From assembly GCF_000153125.2 (NCBI RefSeq), contig NZ_CM002299.1, forward strand, positions 1,797,075 through 1,861,074: 64,000 nucleotides of DNA, in the 5' to 3' direction. Source of the stretch: Congregibacter litoralis KT71 (GTDB lineage Bacteria > Pseudomonadota > Gammaproteobacteria > Pseudomonadales > Halieaceae). The notes below the pieces were generated by a model. The model saw only the letters and a list, made by a program, of their open reading frames with translations, made no database searches and was not told the origin of the DNA. Position 1 is the stretch's first letter; the number at the start of each line of letters is the position of its first letter. The position numbers and the translations under genes are program-made. Shown piece after piece: positions 16,911-25,853 of the stretch.

Positions 16911-18851
16911 ATGAGCAAGAGCTTGCCTCTCGCTCTCATCCTTATCTTCACAATGACCAGTTCCAGTGTTTTTGCCGAGGACCCTGGCGCCAAGAAGTTG
17001 CTGTGGGGAGATACCCACCTCCACAGTTCCTACTCCTTCGATGCCTTTCTCAACGACAATCTTCGTGCTGACCCGGCCACGGCCTATCGCTTTGCTATGG
17101 GGCAACCCGTTCCGCACCCTTACCACCAGGGTCGGGTACAGCTGACACGTCCCCTGGATTTTCTCGCTGTTTCGGATCATGCGGAGTATCTGGGCATCAT
17201 GCGTCATCTGTACAAGGAAGGCCCGGACACAGAGGACATGGGTTTCTGGGATACGCTGAAAGCACAGATTGCCACCTCCGTCATTCGCCACAAGGTAGAT
17301 CAGCGCCGGGGGAAGGACCTCTTTGCACCGGCTCTTCCCGCCAGTGAAGATCCCGTCGCTGCAGCTCGTGAACTGGCATCCACCGACGGTATTCCGCGCA
17401 GCGCCGTGTCGAATCGTGTGCCCCGCATGGATGCCGTGGAAACCAGTACCTGGCGGCGTATCACCGAGACCGCCGATGCCTACTATCAGCCCGGTGTTTT
17501 TACGACCCTCATTGCCTGGGAATGGAGCACTATTCCCGGTGGAGCCAATCTCCACCGTGTTGTAATCAGCGATTCCGATGCGCAAAGCGCCCGGGCCTTT
17601 GAACCCTTTGGCATGGATGACAGCCCCTATCCCGAGGATCTATGGGCATTTCTGGAGAGAGTGGAAGCGGAAACGGCGGTGAGTTTTGTCGCCATTCCTC
17701 ACAACTCGAATATCTCCAAGGGCGTGATGTTCGATGAGATGACCCTCCGGGGCGAGGAGATGACCGAAGCCTATGCCCGCAGTCGTTTGCGGTGGGAGCC
17801 CATTGCAGAGATCACGCAGATCAAGGGGGACTCTGAGACTCACCCCCTGCTGTCTCCCGACGACGAGTTTGCAGACTTTGAGACCTATCCTTTTTACATA
17901 CAGAGAGATCCCGAGGAGTATCGTCCCCTGAAGGGCGATTACCTGCGCTCGGCCCTCCGCCGCGGCTTGGAGCTGGAGCAGTCCATCGGGAGCAATCCCT
18001 ATCAACTGGGATTTATCGGCTCCACCGATGCGCACACGGGCTTATCCAGTGCGGCGGAAGACAATTTTCACGGCAAGATGGCAACGGACTCCATACCGGA
18101 AAACAAGATCGCCAGTTTTGGCAGCGCGGGAGGGGTTAACGGATGGTCTATGTCGGCCTCGGGTCTTGCAGCTGTGTGGGCTACGGAGAATACCCGGGAG
18201 GCGATTATCGATGCCATGCGCCGCCGGGAAGTCTACGCGACGAGTGGTCCACGGATTTCTTTGCGCTTCTATGCCGGTTTTGATCTTGCCCTCGGTGACT
18301 CTCCCACGGCAGCAGATTTGCAGGCCTCCCTTGCGGAGGCTGCGCCCATGGGTTCGGTGCTTCAGGGGGAGGGGAAGAGGCCGCCGGTTTTCTTTGTCGA
18401 GGCGCTTCACGATCCTCGGGGGGCTTTCCTTGATCGGGTGCAAATCGTAAAGGGCTGGCTCAGCGCTGAGGGCGAATCCCGGGAGCAGGTGTTTGATGTG
18501 GCCTTGTCCCGGGAAAGTCGGCGCCAGGCAGACGGTAGCGTGTCTCCCATAGAAGATACTGTTGATCGCCGCACTGGCAAGGTCGAGAACCGTGTGGGGG
18601 CAGCACGTCTATCGGTCCAGTGGAGTGATCCGCAATTTGATCCCGCGCAATCCGCATTTTACTACGCAAGAGTTTTACAGATTCCCACGGCCCGACATTC
18701 CTTTCTGGATGCCCTTGCTCTGGGCATGGATTCGGCAGCAGGGCAGCCGGATACGATTCAGGAGCGGGCTTATAGCTCCCCCATCTGGTACCGACCGGAT
18801 GACAAATCACCAGCAGCACAGGAGAGTCGCAGCAATGAAAAATCTTTTTGA
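16911..18851 (+). CDS. Secreted DUF3604 (PHP-like) protein
   Basis: Exported protein of the DUF3604 family, related to PHP-type metal-dependent hydrolases. ATG 16911 is preferred over 16857 because it gives a compact signal peptide (MSKSLPLALILIFTMTSS, cleaved near VFA-EDP). The mature start has LLWGDTHLHSSYSFDA with the His-x-His metal pair, then DFLAVSDHAEYLG (Asp-His), NSNISKG, and GFIGSTDAHTG in the second half; these are the expected metal ligands. The true substrate of the family is not settled. It lies 74 bases after the carboxyltransferase and overlaps the SDR gene by 17 bases, so it is probably expressed with it. Confidence 0.88.
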   Translation: MSKSLPLALILIFTMTSSSVFAEDPGAKKLLWGDTHLHSSYSFDAFLNDNLRADPATAYRFAMGQPVPHPYHQGRVQLTRPLDFLAVSDHAEYLGIMRHLYKEGPDTEDMGFWDTLKAQIATSVIRHKVDQRRGKDLFAPALPASEDPVAAARELASTDGIPRSAVSNRVPRMDAVETSTWRRITETADAYYQPGVFTTLIAWEWSTIPGGANLHRVVISDSDAQSARAFEPFGMDDSPYPEDLWAFLERVEAETAVSFVAIPHNSNISKGVMFDEMTLRGEEMTEAYARSRLRWEPIAEITQIKGDSETHPLLSPDDEFADFETYPFYIQRDPEEYRPLKGDYLRSALRRGLELEQSIGSNPYQLGFIGSTDAHTGLSSAAEDNFHGKMATDSIPENKIASFGSAGGVNGWSMSASGLAAVWATENTREAIIDAMRRREVYATSGPRISLRFYAGFDLALGDSPTAADLQASLAEAAPMGSVLQGEGKRPPVFFVEALHDPRGAFLDRVQIVKGWLSAEGESREQVFDVALSRESRRQADGSVSPIEDTVDRRTGKVENRVGAARLSVQWSDPQFDPAQSAFYYARVLQIPTARHSFLDALALGMDSAAGQPDTIQERAYSSPIWYRPDDKSPAAQESRSNEKSF

Positions 18852-19602
18852 TCTTGAGGGCAAAGTCGCGGTGGTGACGGGCGGTTCCCGGGGCATCGGC
18901 GCGATGATTGCGCGGGGCTTTGTAGAAAATGGCGTAAAAACCTACATAACGGCCCGTCGCGCAGAGGAGTTGCAGGCCACAGCGGACGAGCTGTCAGCTC
19001 TGGGTGAATGCATTGCGATCCCAAGCAACCTCGGTGATCTTGAAGGGGTGGAGAATTTCGCTGCGGAGCTTAAATCCCGGGAATCCAGGATCGATATTCT
19101 GATCAACAATGCGGGCGCATCCTGGGGGGCAGCTCTGGACGATTTCCCCGAGAGCGGTTGGGATAAGGTCATGGACCTCAATGTGAAGTCTCTATTCTTT
19201 CTTACCCAGGCGCTTTTGCCGCCGCTCCGCGCCGGCGCCACGGATGACGACCCCGCCCGGGTCATCAACATCGGATCTATCAACGGCTTATCTTATGCGC
19301 CACTGCAAAACTATTCCTACACAGCGAGTAAAGCAGCGGTGCACCATTTGACGCGGCAGCTGGCGGTTGATCTGGCAGCGGACAATGTGAATGTCAACGC
19401 CATCGCGCCGGGATTCTTTCCGAGCAAGATGACCGCACACCTCCTGGATCACGAAGCGGAGATGGCCGCCGATATTCCCCGGCGACGCATTGGCACGCCC
19501 GAGGACGCCGCGGGATCGGCCATTTATCTCTGCTCTCGTGCCTCAGCGTTTGTGACGGGCCATGTGCTCGTCCTCGATGGCGGTCAGGATGTGTCGTCCT
19601 AG
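18835..19602 (+). CDS. Short-chain dehydrogenase/reductase (SDR)
   Basis: NAD(P)-dependent oxidoreductase of the classical SDR family, 255 residues. Cofactor motif GGSRGIG near residue 16, NNAG (about 94-97), Ser in INIGSINGL and the catalytic Tyr162-x3-Lys166 in YTASK are all present; the C-terminal GHVLVLDGGQD is standard. ATG 18835 follows GGAGAG and overlaps the DUF3604 stop, so an apparent longer frame from 18562 is not the gene. It would interconvert a hydroxy- and a keto-group, possibly on an acyl-CoA given the neighbours. Its stop codon shares a CTAG palindrome with the stop of rapA. Confidence 0.93.
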   Translation: MKNLFDLEGKVAVVTGGSRGIGAMIARGFVENGVKTYITARRAEELQATADELSALGECIAIPSNLGDLEGVENFAAELKSRESRIDILINNAGASWGAALDDFPESGWDKVMDLNVKSLFFLTQALLPPLRAGATDDDPARVINIGSINGLSYAPLQNYSYTASKAAVHHLTRQLAVDLAADNVNVNAIAPGFFPSKMTAHLLDHEAEMAADIPRRRIGTPEDAAGSAIYLCSRASAFVTGHVLVLDGGQDVSS

Positions 19603-22340
19603 CGGGTGATCACCAGGCGGACGCCCTGGAGCGTCGACCGCGCGGTTCCCAGGGCGACAAGACCCGCCTCTTTACGGAGGCGCAGATTCTCAATCTCTTC
19701 TTCACGAATCGCAGGGTTCACGGCCCGCAGGGCGCTGAGACGGGCGATTTCCTCGTCCATTTGCTCGCCGTAGCGCTGCGCCGCTTCCTTCTGGCGAGTC
19801 TCTAACTCTCCGGCGAACTGTGCCTCGGCATCATCGATGCGGGTTTCGATCTCCTCGCGGAGCTGGCGCACAATTTTGCTTACGGTGCCCCGGGGGACTT
19901 TCTCGACCCGCTCGTTGAGACGCTCGTGGGTCAGTAATTTGCTCAGGTCTCTGCCTGAGGCGTCCAGGAGTATGCGCTGGGGCGCCAGGGGTAGATAGCG
20001 CTGCAAGCCCAATGCCCGGGGTGCGCTCAGGGATACGGTAAACAGCAGCTCGTAGAGTCGGGAGCCTCCGGGGACCCCCTTGAGCTTCATGGCGCCAACG
20101 CTGGCCTGGCCCAGGGCACTGCCCAGGACCGTGGTCATAGCGTTTTCCATCCACGGGTGTTCCCAGCCAAGGAATATCCAGTCTTCCCGCGCCAGCGCCT
20201 CATCCCGGGACACGGTCACGGTGCAGCCGTCTTCGGGCACCTCGGGAAAAATTTCCAGTAATTCCTGCTCTCCGCGTCGCAGAACACTGCTGCTATCGCC
20301 GAGATCTTCATGCTCGACGCCGGTGACATCGCAAAGCTCCCGAAGGAAAGCGCCCAGGGTGTCCGGGTCTTCGATGTCACTGATGGCAGTCCCCAGGGCC
20401 TGCCCCTGCTCTGCGTTACAGGAGCTTCGTTCGAGAAGCTTGTCCCGCCCTTCGCTGAGTTCTTTTCGTGCGCGCTCGGTGAAATCCGCGGTATCACGGA
20501 GGAGTGCCTCAAAAGCCCCGTTCTGCTCCCGAAGCTGCTCTTCCAGAGATTCCTTGAACTCGCCAAGAATCATATCGCCAGCGGAGCAGCTGGAACGGAA
20601 GAGATCGATGCCTTCGTGATACCAGCGCATCAGCGTTTCCTGAGCACTTCCTTCGATGTAAGGCACATGAATAAAAATGCGCTCTTTCTGCCCGATGCGA
20701 TCAAGGCGACCAATACGTTGTTCCAGCTGATCGGGGTGTTCGGGAAGGTCAAAAAGAATGAGGTGCTGGGCGAATTGGAAATTGCGACCCTCACCGCCAA
20801 TCTCGGAGCATATGAGAGCCTGCGCTCCCTGCTCCTGCTCGGCAAAGTACGCCGCTGCCCGGTCGCGCTCAACCAGACTCAATTGTTCGTGAAACGCAGC
20901 GGAGCGGATGCCGGCTCTAAGCTGCAGATAGCTTTCCAATGCCAGAGCCGTATCCGCTTTGGCACAGATCACCAAAACTTTCTCCGGTCGTAGCGCTTTG
21001 AGCTGGCTCACGAGCCAGGCGACCCGCGGGTCTTCCTGGAGCCACTGTTCCGTGTCGACATGGAGATCGGGGTAGAGATGTTGATAGACGGGGCTATCCA
21101 CGGCAGGGAGTGGATGGGGCTGCATCTCCCGCGTGGGGAATCCACCGACGCTGGCCCGGGCGTTGCGAAACAGCACCCGGCCCGTGCCGTAGCGATCAAG
21201 CAGAGCGGCTACCTGTCGCTCGGGAGCTGCCTCGGGGTCGATATCAGCGGGTAGCCCCTGGGGTTTCTCCCCCCGGTCGAGGGCATCGGTGAGACTGCTC
21301 CAACGCTTGTACTGGGACTCTTCCTCTTCAAAGGCGGCAAAGTCATGAAAACGCTCGGGATCGAGAAGTGCCAGTCGCGCAAAGTGGGCTTCCAGGCCGA
21401 CCTGCTCCGGTGTGGCCGTGAGGAGCAACAGACCCGGGATCTGCGCCGCCATGCTCTCCAAAAAGCGAAATTCATCGCTCACACTGTCGCGGTGCCAGGC
21501 AAGGCGGTGCACCTCATCGACGATCAGCATGTCCCATTCCGCGTCCAGCGCGAGCGCCCGGGCAGTGGGGTCCAGGAACAGGTCCGTAGAGCAGAGCACG
21601 AGCTGTTCGTCTTCGAAGGGATTGCTTCCTTCACCGCTCTCCATGAGACGGTCGTCGTCGAAGAGGGCAAACTGGAGATTAAAGCGCCGGCGCATTTCGA
21701 CCAGCCATTGAAACTGCAGGGACGCGGGGACCATGATGAGCACGCGACGGCTGTCCCCGCTGAGAAGCTGGCGGTGAAGGATCATGCCCGCTTCTATGGT
21801 TTTTCCCAGGCCAACCTCGTCAGCGAGGAGTACCCGGGGTGCGTGGCGCTTGCCCACTTCATTGGCCACGTACAGCTGGTGAGGGAGGAGGGCCGTGCGC
21901 GTACCGAGGAGGCCTCGCAGACCGCTCTGCTGCAGCCGATGCAAATGCTCCGCCGTCGCCATACGCAAGGCGAAGGCAGCATGGCCGTCGTACTGGCTCG
22001 CCAGTAGCCGTTGCCGCGGCGTCGCCAGATCAATATGGTCATCGAGATCCAGCTCCGCGAGAAGCTCCCGCTGGCCCTCACCGGCGACTTCGTAAATGAG
22101 CAGCTCCTGCTCCTCATGGACCGCCAGCACCTGTAACTTGCGGCCATCCCGGGTGTGGAGGGCATCGCCTTCACGAAGTTTTACCCGTGTCAGGGGGGCG
22201 TTGTCTGTAGCGTAGGTGCGCTCTTCTTCTACAGCGGGGAAATGCACGCTCACCCGTCGGCCGTCCAGCTCTACAACGATTCCCAGGCCCAGTTCGCTAT
22301 CGGCGTGGCTCAGCCAGCGCTGTCCAATGGCATAACTCAT
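19599..22340 (-). CDS. rapA: RNA polymerase-associated SWI2/SNF2 ATPase RapA
   Basis: ATPase that binds RNA polymerase and helps it recycle after transcription. The 913-residue protein starts MSYAIGQRW like E. coli RapA, with Tudor-like N-terminal domains (to about 110), the SNF2 N-lobe with LLADEVGLGKTIEAGMILH (Walker A, about 170-188) and DEVH box (VDEVHRLAW), LLLTATPEQ, then the C-lobe with CSEIGGEGRNFQFA and EQRIGRLDRIGQ, and the RapA-specific C-terminal region ending in LRALRAVNP-like sequence. Family members have DEAH; DEVH here is a mild change. ATG 22340 forms a TGATG overlap with the upstream TatD gene, which decides the start. Confidence 0.95.
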   Translation of the reverse strand: MSYAIGQRWLSHADSELGLGIVVELDGRRVSVHFPAVEEERTYATDNAPLTRVKLREGDALHTRDGRKLQVLAVHEEQELLIYEVAGEGQRELLAELDLDDHIDLATPRQRLLASQYDGHAAFALRMATAEHLHRLQQSGLRGLLGTRTALLPHQLYVANEVGKRHAPRVLLADEVGLGKTIEAGMILHRQLLSGDSRRVLIMVPASLQFQWLVEMRRRFNLQFALFDDDRLMESGEGSNPFEDEQLVLCSTDLFLDPTARALALDAEWDMLIVDEVHRLAWHRDSVSDEFRFLESMAAQIPGLLLLTATPEQVGLEAHFARLALLDPERFHDFAAFEEEESQYKRWSSLTDALDRGEKPQGLPADIDPEAAPERQVAALLDRYGTGRVLFRNARASVGGFPTREMQPHPLPAVDSPVYQHLYPDLHVDTEQWLQEDPRVAWLVSQLKALRPEKVLVICAKADTALALESYLQLRAGIRSAAFHEQLSLVERDRAAAYFAEQEQGAQALICSEIGGEGRNFQFAQHLILFDLPEHPDQLEQRIGRLDRIGQKERIFIHVPYIEGSAQETLMRWYHEGIDLFRSSCSAGDMILGEFKESLEEQLREQNGAFEALLRDTADFTERARKELSEGRDKLLERSSCNAEQGQALGTAISDIEDPDTLGAFLRELCDVTGVEHEDLGDSSSVLRRGEQELLEIFPEVPEDGCTVTVSRDEALAREDWIFLGWEHPWMENAMTTVLGSALGQASVGAMKLKGVPGGSRLYELLFTVSLSAPRALGLQRYLPLAPQRILLDASGRDLSKLLTHERLNERVEKVPRGTVSKIVRQLREEIETRIDDAEAQFAGELETRQKEAAQRYGEQMDEEIARLSALRAVNPAIREEEIENLRLRKEAGLVALGTARSTLQGVRLVITR

Positions 22341-23176
22341 CAGGCGCATTCCTCCTGCCGGGTATTCTGAGCGCTGAAAAACAAGCGTTCACTGTTGGCG
22401 TAGCACTGTTTCAGGAGTGCGTCGATGGGGGTGTCTTTGATCTCGGCAACTTTTTCTGCCACGAAAGGCAGATACCGGGGTCCGTTGCTTCGGCCGCGGT
22501 AGGGTACGGGTGTCAGATAGGGAGCATCGGTCTCTAGCACCAGCTGCTCCATCGGCGTGATGGCCACAGCGTCCCTGACATTATCGGCACGATTAAAAGT
22601 CACCATGCCGTTGAAACCGAGCATGAAGCCAGCCTCGAGGGCAAATTCCGCCAGATCCAGACCGGAACTGAAGCTGTGAATAACACCTCGTCGGGGAAGA
22701 CGGTCGAGGTGCTCGGCAAGGATCGCTTCCATGTCCTCATCGGCATCGCGACTGTGGATGACGACGGGCAGGTCGCAGGCAGCGGCAATGCTCAGCTGAT
22801 CCGCAAACACCTGGCGCTGAACGCCGCGGTCTGCGTGGTCATAGTAGTAATCGAGGCCTATTTCACCAATGGCGACAACGCGGGGATCCAGGGCGCCTTC
22901 CCGGATGCGTGCGTCAACCGTCGGCGAGTATTGTTCTGCCTCGTGGGGGTGTATGCCCTGAGTGCAGTAAATGCGGTCTTCCCGTCCGGCAATAACCCGC
23001 ACGGTGTCCAGATTATCCGGACTCACGGCGATGGTAATGATGCGCTCCACACCCACATCCCGTGCAGTTGTGAGCTCCTCGGCGAGGTCGTCAGGCTCGA
23101 GGTAGTCGAGGTGACAGTGGGTCTCAATAATGGGATGCGCAAAGCGCGGGATATCCCGGCGTTGTTTTTTACTCAT
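22340..23176 (-). CDS. TatD-family metal-dependent hydrolase
   Basis: Predicted TatD-type DNase/metallohydrolase of the amidohydrolase superfamily, 278 residues. Metal ligands are seen in ETHCHLDYL (His-x-His-x-Asp), GEIGLDYYYD, PVVIHSRDAD, GVIHSFSSG and LETDAPYL. The ATG at 23176 gives the family's usual length and lies just before the core; the longer upstream frame is not supported. The stop TGA overlaps the rapA start by one base, so the two genes are translationally coupled. Family members degrade DNA in repair or process small substrates; the exact role is unknown. It is divergent from the TPR protein gene, 51 bases away. Confidence 0.93.
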   Translation of the reverse strand: MSKKQRRDIPRFAHPIIETHCHLDYLEPDDLAEELTTARDVGVERIITIAVSPDNLDTVRVIAGREDRIYCTQGIHPHEAEQYSPTVDARIREGALDPRVVAIGEIGLDYYYDHADRGVQRQVFADQLSIAAACDLPVVIHSRDADEDMEAILAEHLDRLPRRGVIHSFSSGLDLAEFALEAGFMLGFNGMVTFNRADNVRDAVAITPMEQLVLETDAPYLTPVPYRGRSNGPRYLPFVAEKVAEIKDTPIDALLKQCYANSERLFFSAQNTRQEECA

Positions 23177-23227
23177 GGGGTTTCGGCAGGTGTATCGGAC
23201 ACTAAGATCCGTCATTATATCGACTCT

Positions 23228-24568
23228 ATGAATCCATTGCCGTCCTTCCTTGCCGCGCTGTTTTTCCTGGTCGCTCCCGGCGTCTTCGCTGCGGGCGCTG
23301 CCTATGGCAAATACTTTGTTGAAGCCGGCGCTCGCTGGCCCGAGGAAGCGCCGCCGGTGCCGGCGACCTCTCCCCGGGTGCTGCCCACGGCAGAAGCATC
23401 CGAGCTTATTCAGGCCCTGAGCAAGCAACTGAGCGAGCAGGAGTATGAGGAAGGACCCTACGCCATGAGCCTGGCTGAGACGCTCGACGACCTGGGGCGG
23501 GCGCAGGAGGCGGCGGGGAATCTTGCCCTCGCACAACAGAGTCGGGCGCGGGCCCTCCACCTGATCCGCGTCAATGACGGCCTTTACAGTGAAGCGCAAC
23601 GGCCGGTACTGCAGGCCATGCTCCAAAGCCTGCGGAAGGTCGGCGATTTTGAGGGTCTGGATCAGCGCTACGACTATTTTTTTCGACTTTATGGGTCGGG
23701 GCAGCCCCCCTGGGATGCCCTTCGCTGGGATGCCACCCTGGAGTATCTCCGTTGGCAACGGGAAGCGCTGCGCCGAGGGCTGGACCGTGACCCTATGGAC
23801 CGCTTACTCAATTTGCATCGCATGCATGAAGAAATTCTTGAGCAATTCAGCACTCGCGATGACCCTGCAGAAGGCGCTATGGGCTCAGAGGGAGAGGAGG
23901 GCGCCGCAAGCGGAAAAAATAACGCGCCGTTTGACTACCGGCGCCTGGCAGATGTGACCTACAGCCAGCTCAAGACCTTGTATCTCATCGAGGACAGGGT
24001 TCAGCCCCAACCGGTGTTTCGGGAGCGGGTTAATGGCTTTTCCCGCAGTGACGATCCCCGGGATTTCAATCTCCAGCAGGAGCGTCTCGAAAACCTGCAA
24101 CGCACGCTCCGCGGCGCGGGGCGCAGACTCCTTGAGAACCTGCTCGCGGCTATACCCCCCGACGATCATCGAGCCCGGGCGGAGGCAAAGCTTGCCCTCG
24201 CTGACTGGACCCAGTGGCATGGAAGCTACCGAGAGGCGGCTGCCCTTTACGAGAGTCTGTGGCGGGAGCTTACGGATCAGGGCCTGGGGAGCCTCGCCGC
24301 GCAGTGGTTCTCGGAGCCCGTGCCATTGCCGGATAGCGGTGTGTTCTGGGAATTCGCAGAGGAAGATGCCGAGGGACCCATCACCGTGCGTTTAAGTGTG
24401 AGCGAAAGCGGTCGTGCCACCGCGGACGCTGCGACCGTGGATCCGAGATGGCAGCGCTCCGTAGGGCGTCTCCTGCGCCAGATTGCGGCGACGCGTTATC
24501 GACCCGCGATCGCGGGTGGTCAGATCGTCCCCGCGGAGGGGGTTTCTGCCAGCTATTGGCTATATTGA
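23228..24568 (+). CDS. Secreted TPR-like protein with TonB-C-like end
   Basis: Unrecognised 446-residue exported protein. ATG 23228 gives a clean signal peptide (MNPLPSFLAALFFLVAPGVF, cleaved near AAG). The middle is helical and looks like degenerate TPR repeats (SLAETLDDLGRAQEAAGNLALAQQSRARAL, shown here as residues about 78-107 in shortened form: pattern of paired helices). The last 90 residues (GPITVRLSVSESGRATADA ... RYRPAIAGGQIVPAEG) resemble the TonB C-terminal fold, as in proteins annotated energy-transducer-like. It lacks an obvious outer-membrane box or partner gene. It is divergent from the TatD gene and followed by a convergent methyltransferase gene. Confidence 0.75.
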   Translation: MNPLPSFLAALFFLVAPGVFAAGAAYGKYFVEAGARWPEEAPPVPATSPRVLPTAEASELIQALSKQLSEQEYEEGPYAMSLAETLDDLGRAQEAAGNLALAQQSRARALHLIRVNDGLYSEAQRPVLQAMLQSLRKVGDFEGLDQRYDYFFRLYGSGQPPWDALRWDATLEYLRWQREALRRGLDRDPMDRLLNLHRMHEEILEQFSTRDDPAEGAMGSEGEEGAASGKNNAPFDYRRLADVTYSQLKTLYLIEDRVQPQPVFRERVNGFSRSDDPRDFNLQQERLENLQRTLRGAGRRLLENLLAAIPPDDHRARAEAKLALADWTQWHGSYREAAALYESLWRELTDQGLGSLAAQWFSEPVPLPDSGVFWEFAEEDAEGPITVRLSVSESGRATADAATVDPRWQRSVGRLLRQIAATRYRPAIAGGQIVPAEGVSASYWLY

Positions 24569-24621
24569 CAGGCGCTGCGGCTGGTCGTGGTAAAGAGCGC
24601 TGCGGCTCGGGGCCGACGGCA

Positions 24622-25236
24622 TCAGTAGTTATTGATCACCAGAAGCGCGCCGCGGGCAGCCAGACTACCTTTTGTCTTCCACTCCAGCACCTCACCCCCA
24701 TGACGGTCCACGCAGCGGGCTGCCATCTCGTGAAATGTGGGGCGCTCGGGGTCGGCAATAATGATACGTTCAACGCCGGCTTTGACGGCGCGATTGACCA
24801 TATTGGCCACGGGATCCACCAGCTCATCCCAGAAGCAGATGTCCGCGGCAATGAGCGTATCGAAATCGCGAAGAAACTTGCCGTTGAGTTTTTCAAAGCG
24901 GGCTACGCGGGACTTTGTGTTGACACCATTGAGCTCGGCGGTGACATCCAGAAAGGGGAACACATTGGGATCCGCGTCCACGGAGGTCACCGAGGCGCCG
25001 TAGCGCTTGGCACACCAGATGCCTCCGATGCCCCAGCCACAACCCACATCCAATACCTTCTGAGGGCCTGGCTCCGGATTTTTATGCAGGTAGTCAATCA
25101 CCAGACAGCTTGATTTCCACAGCTTATTGCCGTGGATTGAAGGTGCGTCCTGCTCGCGCTTGGTCCTTCGGATCTCGGGGTGGCTGGAAGTCGGGAGGAT
25201 AACTCCCCGGAAACGATGCTGCTGTCTGGCCGCCAC
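24622..25236 (-). CDS. Class I SAM-dependent methyltransferase (METTL/Nnt1-like)
   Basis: Seven-strand methyltransferase of 204 residues. Motif I is VLDVGCGWGIGGIWCAKRYG (about 61-80), followed by the acidic SVDADP that binds the ribose, then DTLIAADICFWDELVDP in place of motif post-II. The IAADICFWDEL pattern is close to METTL21/ETFB-lysine methyltransferase (COG3897) enzymes, so a protein lysine or small amine is the likely acceptor; this is inference. Start is GTG 25236, only 2 bases after the stop of the membrane cold-shock protein gene, so the two are translationally coupled. Confidence 0.85.
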   Translation of the reverse strand: MAARQQHRFRGVILPTSSHPEIRRTKREQDAPSIHGNKLWKSSCLVIDYLHKNPEPGPQKVLDVGCGWGIGGIWCAKRYGASVTSVDADPNVFPFLDVTAELNGVNTKSRVARFEKLNGKFLRDFDTLIAADICFWDELVDPVANMVNRAVKAGVERIIIADPERPTFHEMAARCVDRHGGEVLEWKTKGSLAARGALLVINNY

Positions 25237-25238
25237 GA

Positions 25239-25808
25239 CTAATCCAGCGCCTCTACTTCTTCGGCCTGGGGTCCTTTGTCCGTGGTGACCACGCGGTATC
25301 GCACCGGAGCGCCGTCGCGCAGACTGCGGCGGCCTTCACCGATGATGGACCGGTGGTGAACAAAAATTTCATCGCCGTTTTCGCGGATGATGAAGCCAAA
25401 ACCCTTGGTGCCGTTAAACCATTTCACCGTGCCTTCCTCCGCGTCACCCGCAGGCGCTGCCGGAGACTGCTCCGCGGCTGTATTCGTTGGTTTTCCGGCG
25501 CTCTTCTCGGCTTTTTTCTCGGATTTCTTTTCAGATTTTCTATCGTTCTTTGGTTTCTTGGCTTCTTTTTTCTTCCCCGGTTTTTCTCGCTTTTCGGGCT
25601 TTGCAGCCTTGGGGGCGGCCGGGGTGTCGTTGCTCAGGCTGGCGGGCATGGGGAGGGCTCGGTGGCTGAGAATGACGGCGAGGACAGCAGCGATTGCCGA
25701 AGCGGGGAACAGGCTGCCGAGGGTGTGTCCCTCGTAAAACGTGCTTGCCAAAAATGAAACTACGAGTGCTGATAACAAGGCGAACAGCACTTTGCCTGGA
25801 ATAGACAT
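25239..25808 (-). CDS. Membrane-anchored cold-shock-domain protein
   Basis: A 189-residue protein with two predicted membrane helices (about 4-24 and 31-49), a long Lys/Glu/Ala-rich linker (about 65-115, with KPEKREKPGKKKEAKKPK) and a C-terminal cold-shock domain (about 125-189) carrying the RNA-binding RNP1-like KGFGFI and RNP2-like IFVHH. Ordinary CspA proteins are about 70 soluble residues; here the domain would be tethered to the cytoplasmic membrane and could hold nucleic acid there. It lies 45 bases after a normal csp gene and 2 bases before a methyltransferase gene, in the same direction. The architecture is seen directly; the function is inferred. Confidence 0.88.
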   Translation of the reverse strand: MSIPGKVLFALLSALVVSFLASTFYEGHTLGSLFPASAIAAVLAVILSHRALPMPASLSNDTPAAPKAAKPEKREKPGKKKEAKKPKNDRKSEKKSEKKAEKSAGKPTNTAAEQSPAAPAGDAEEGTVKWFNGTKGFGFIIRENGDEIFVHHRSIIGEGRRSLRDGAPVRYRVVTTDKGPQAEEVEALD

Positions 25809-25833
25809 GGGACTCCTTAACGTAACGGTGGAC

Positions 25834-25847
25834 GCCCCCTCGGGGGC
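25834..25847 (-). other. GC-rich hairpin between two cold-shock genes
   Basis: GCCCCC-GA-GGGGGC forms a near-perfect stem in the 45-base gap between the small csp gene and the membrane cold-shock gene, in their transcript. No U-run follows, so it is not a standard intrinsic terminator; it may stabilise the csp 3' end or adjust relative expression. Confidence 0.45.
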
Positions 25848-25853
25848 AGTTGA

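Noticed and set aside
18562..18834. Upstream extension of the SDR frame inside the DUF3604 gene
   Set aside because: The SDR fold begins at MKNLFDLEGK (18835) with a good ribosome site, and the upstream part overlaps real DUF3604 coding sequence.
22676..23227. Upstream extension of the TPR protein frame across the TatD gene
   Set aside because: It is antisense to conserved TatD sequence, and the ATG at 23228 begins a proper signal peptide.
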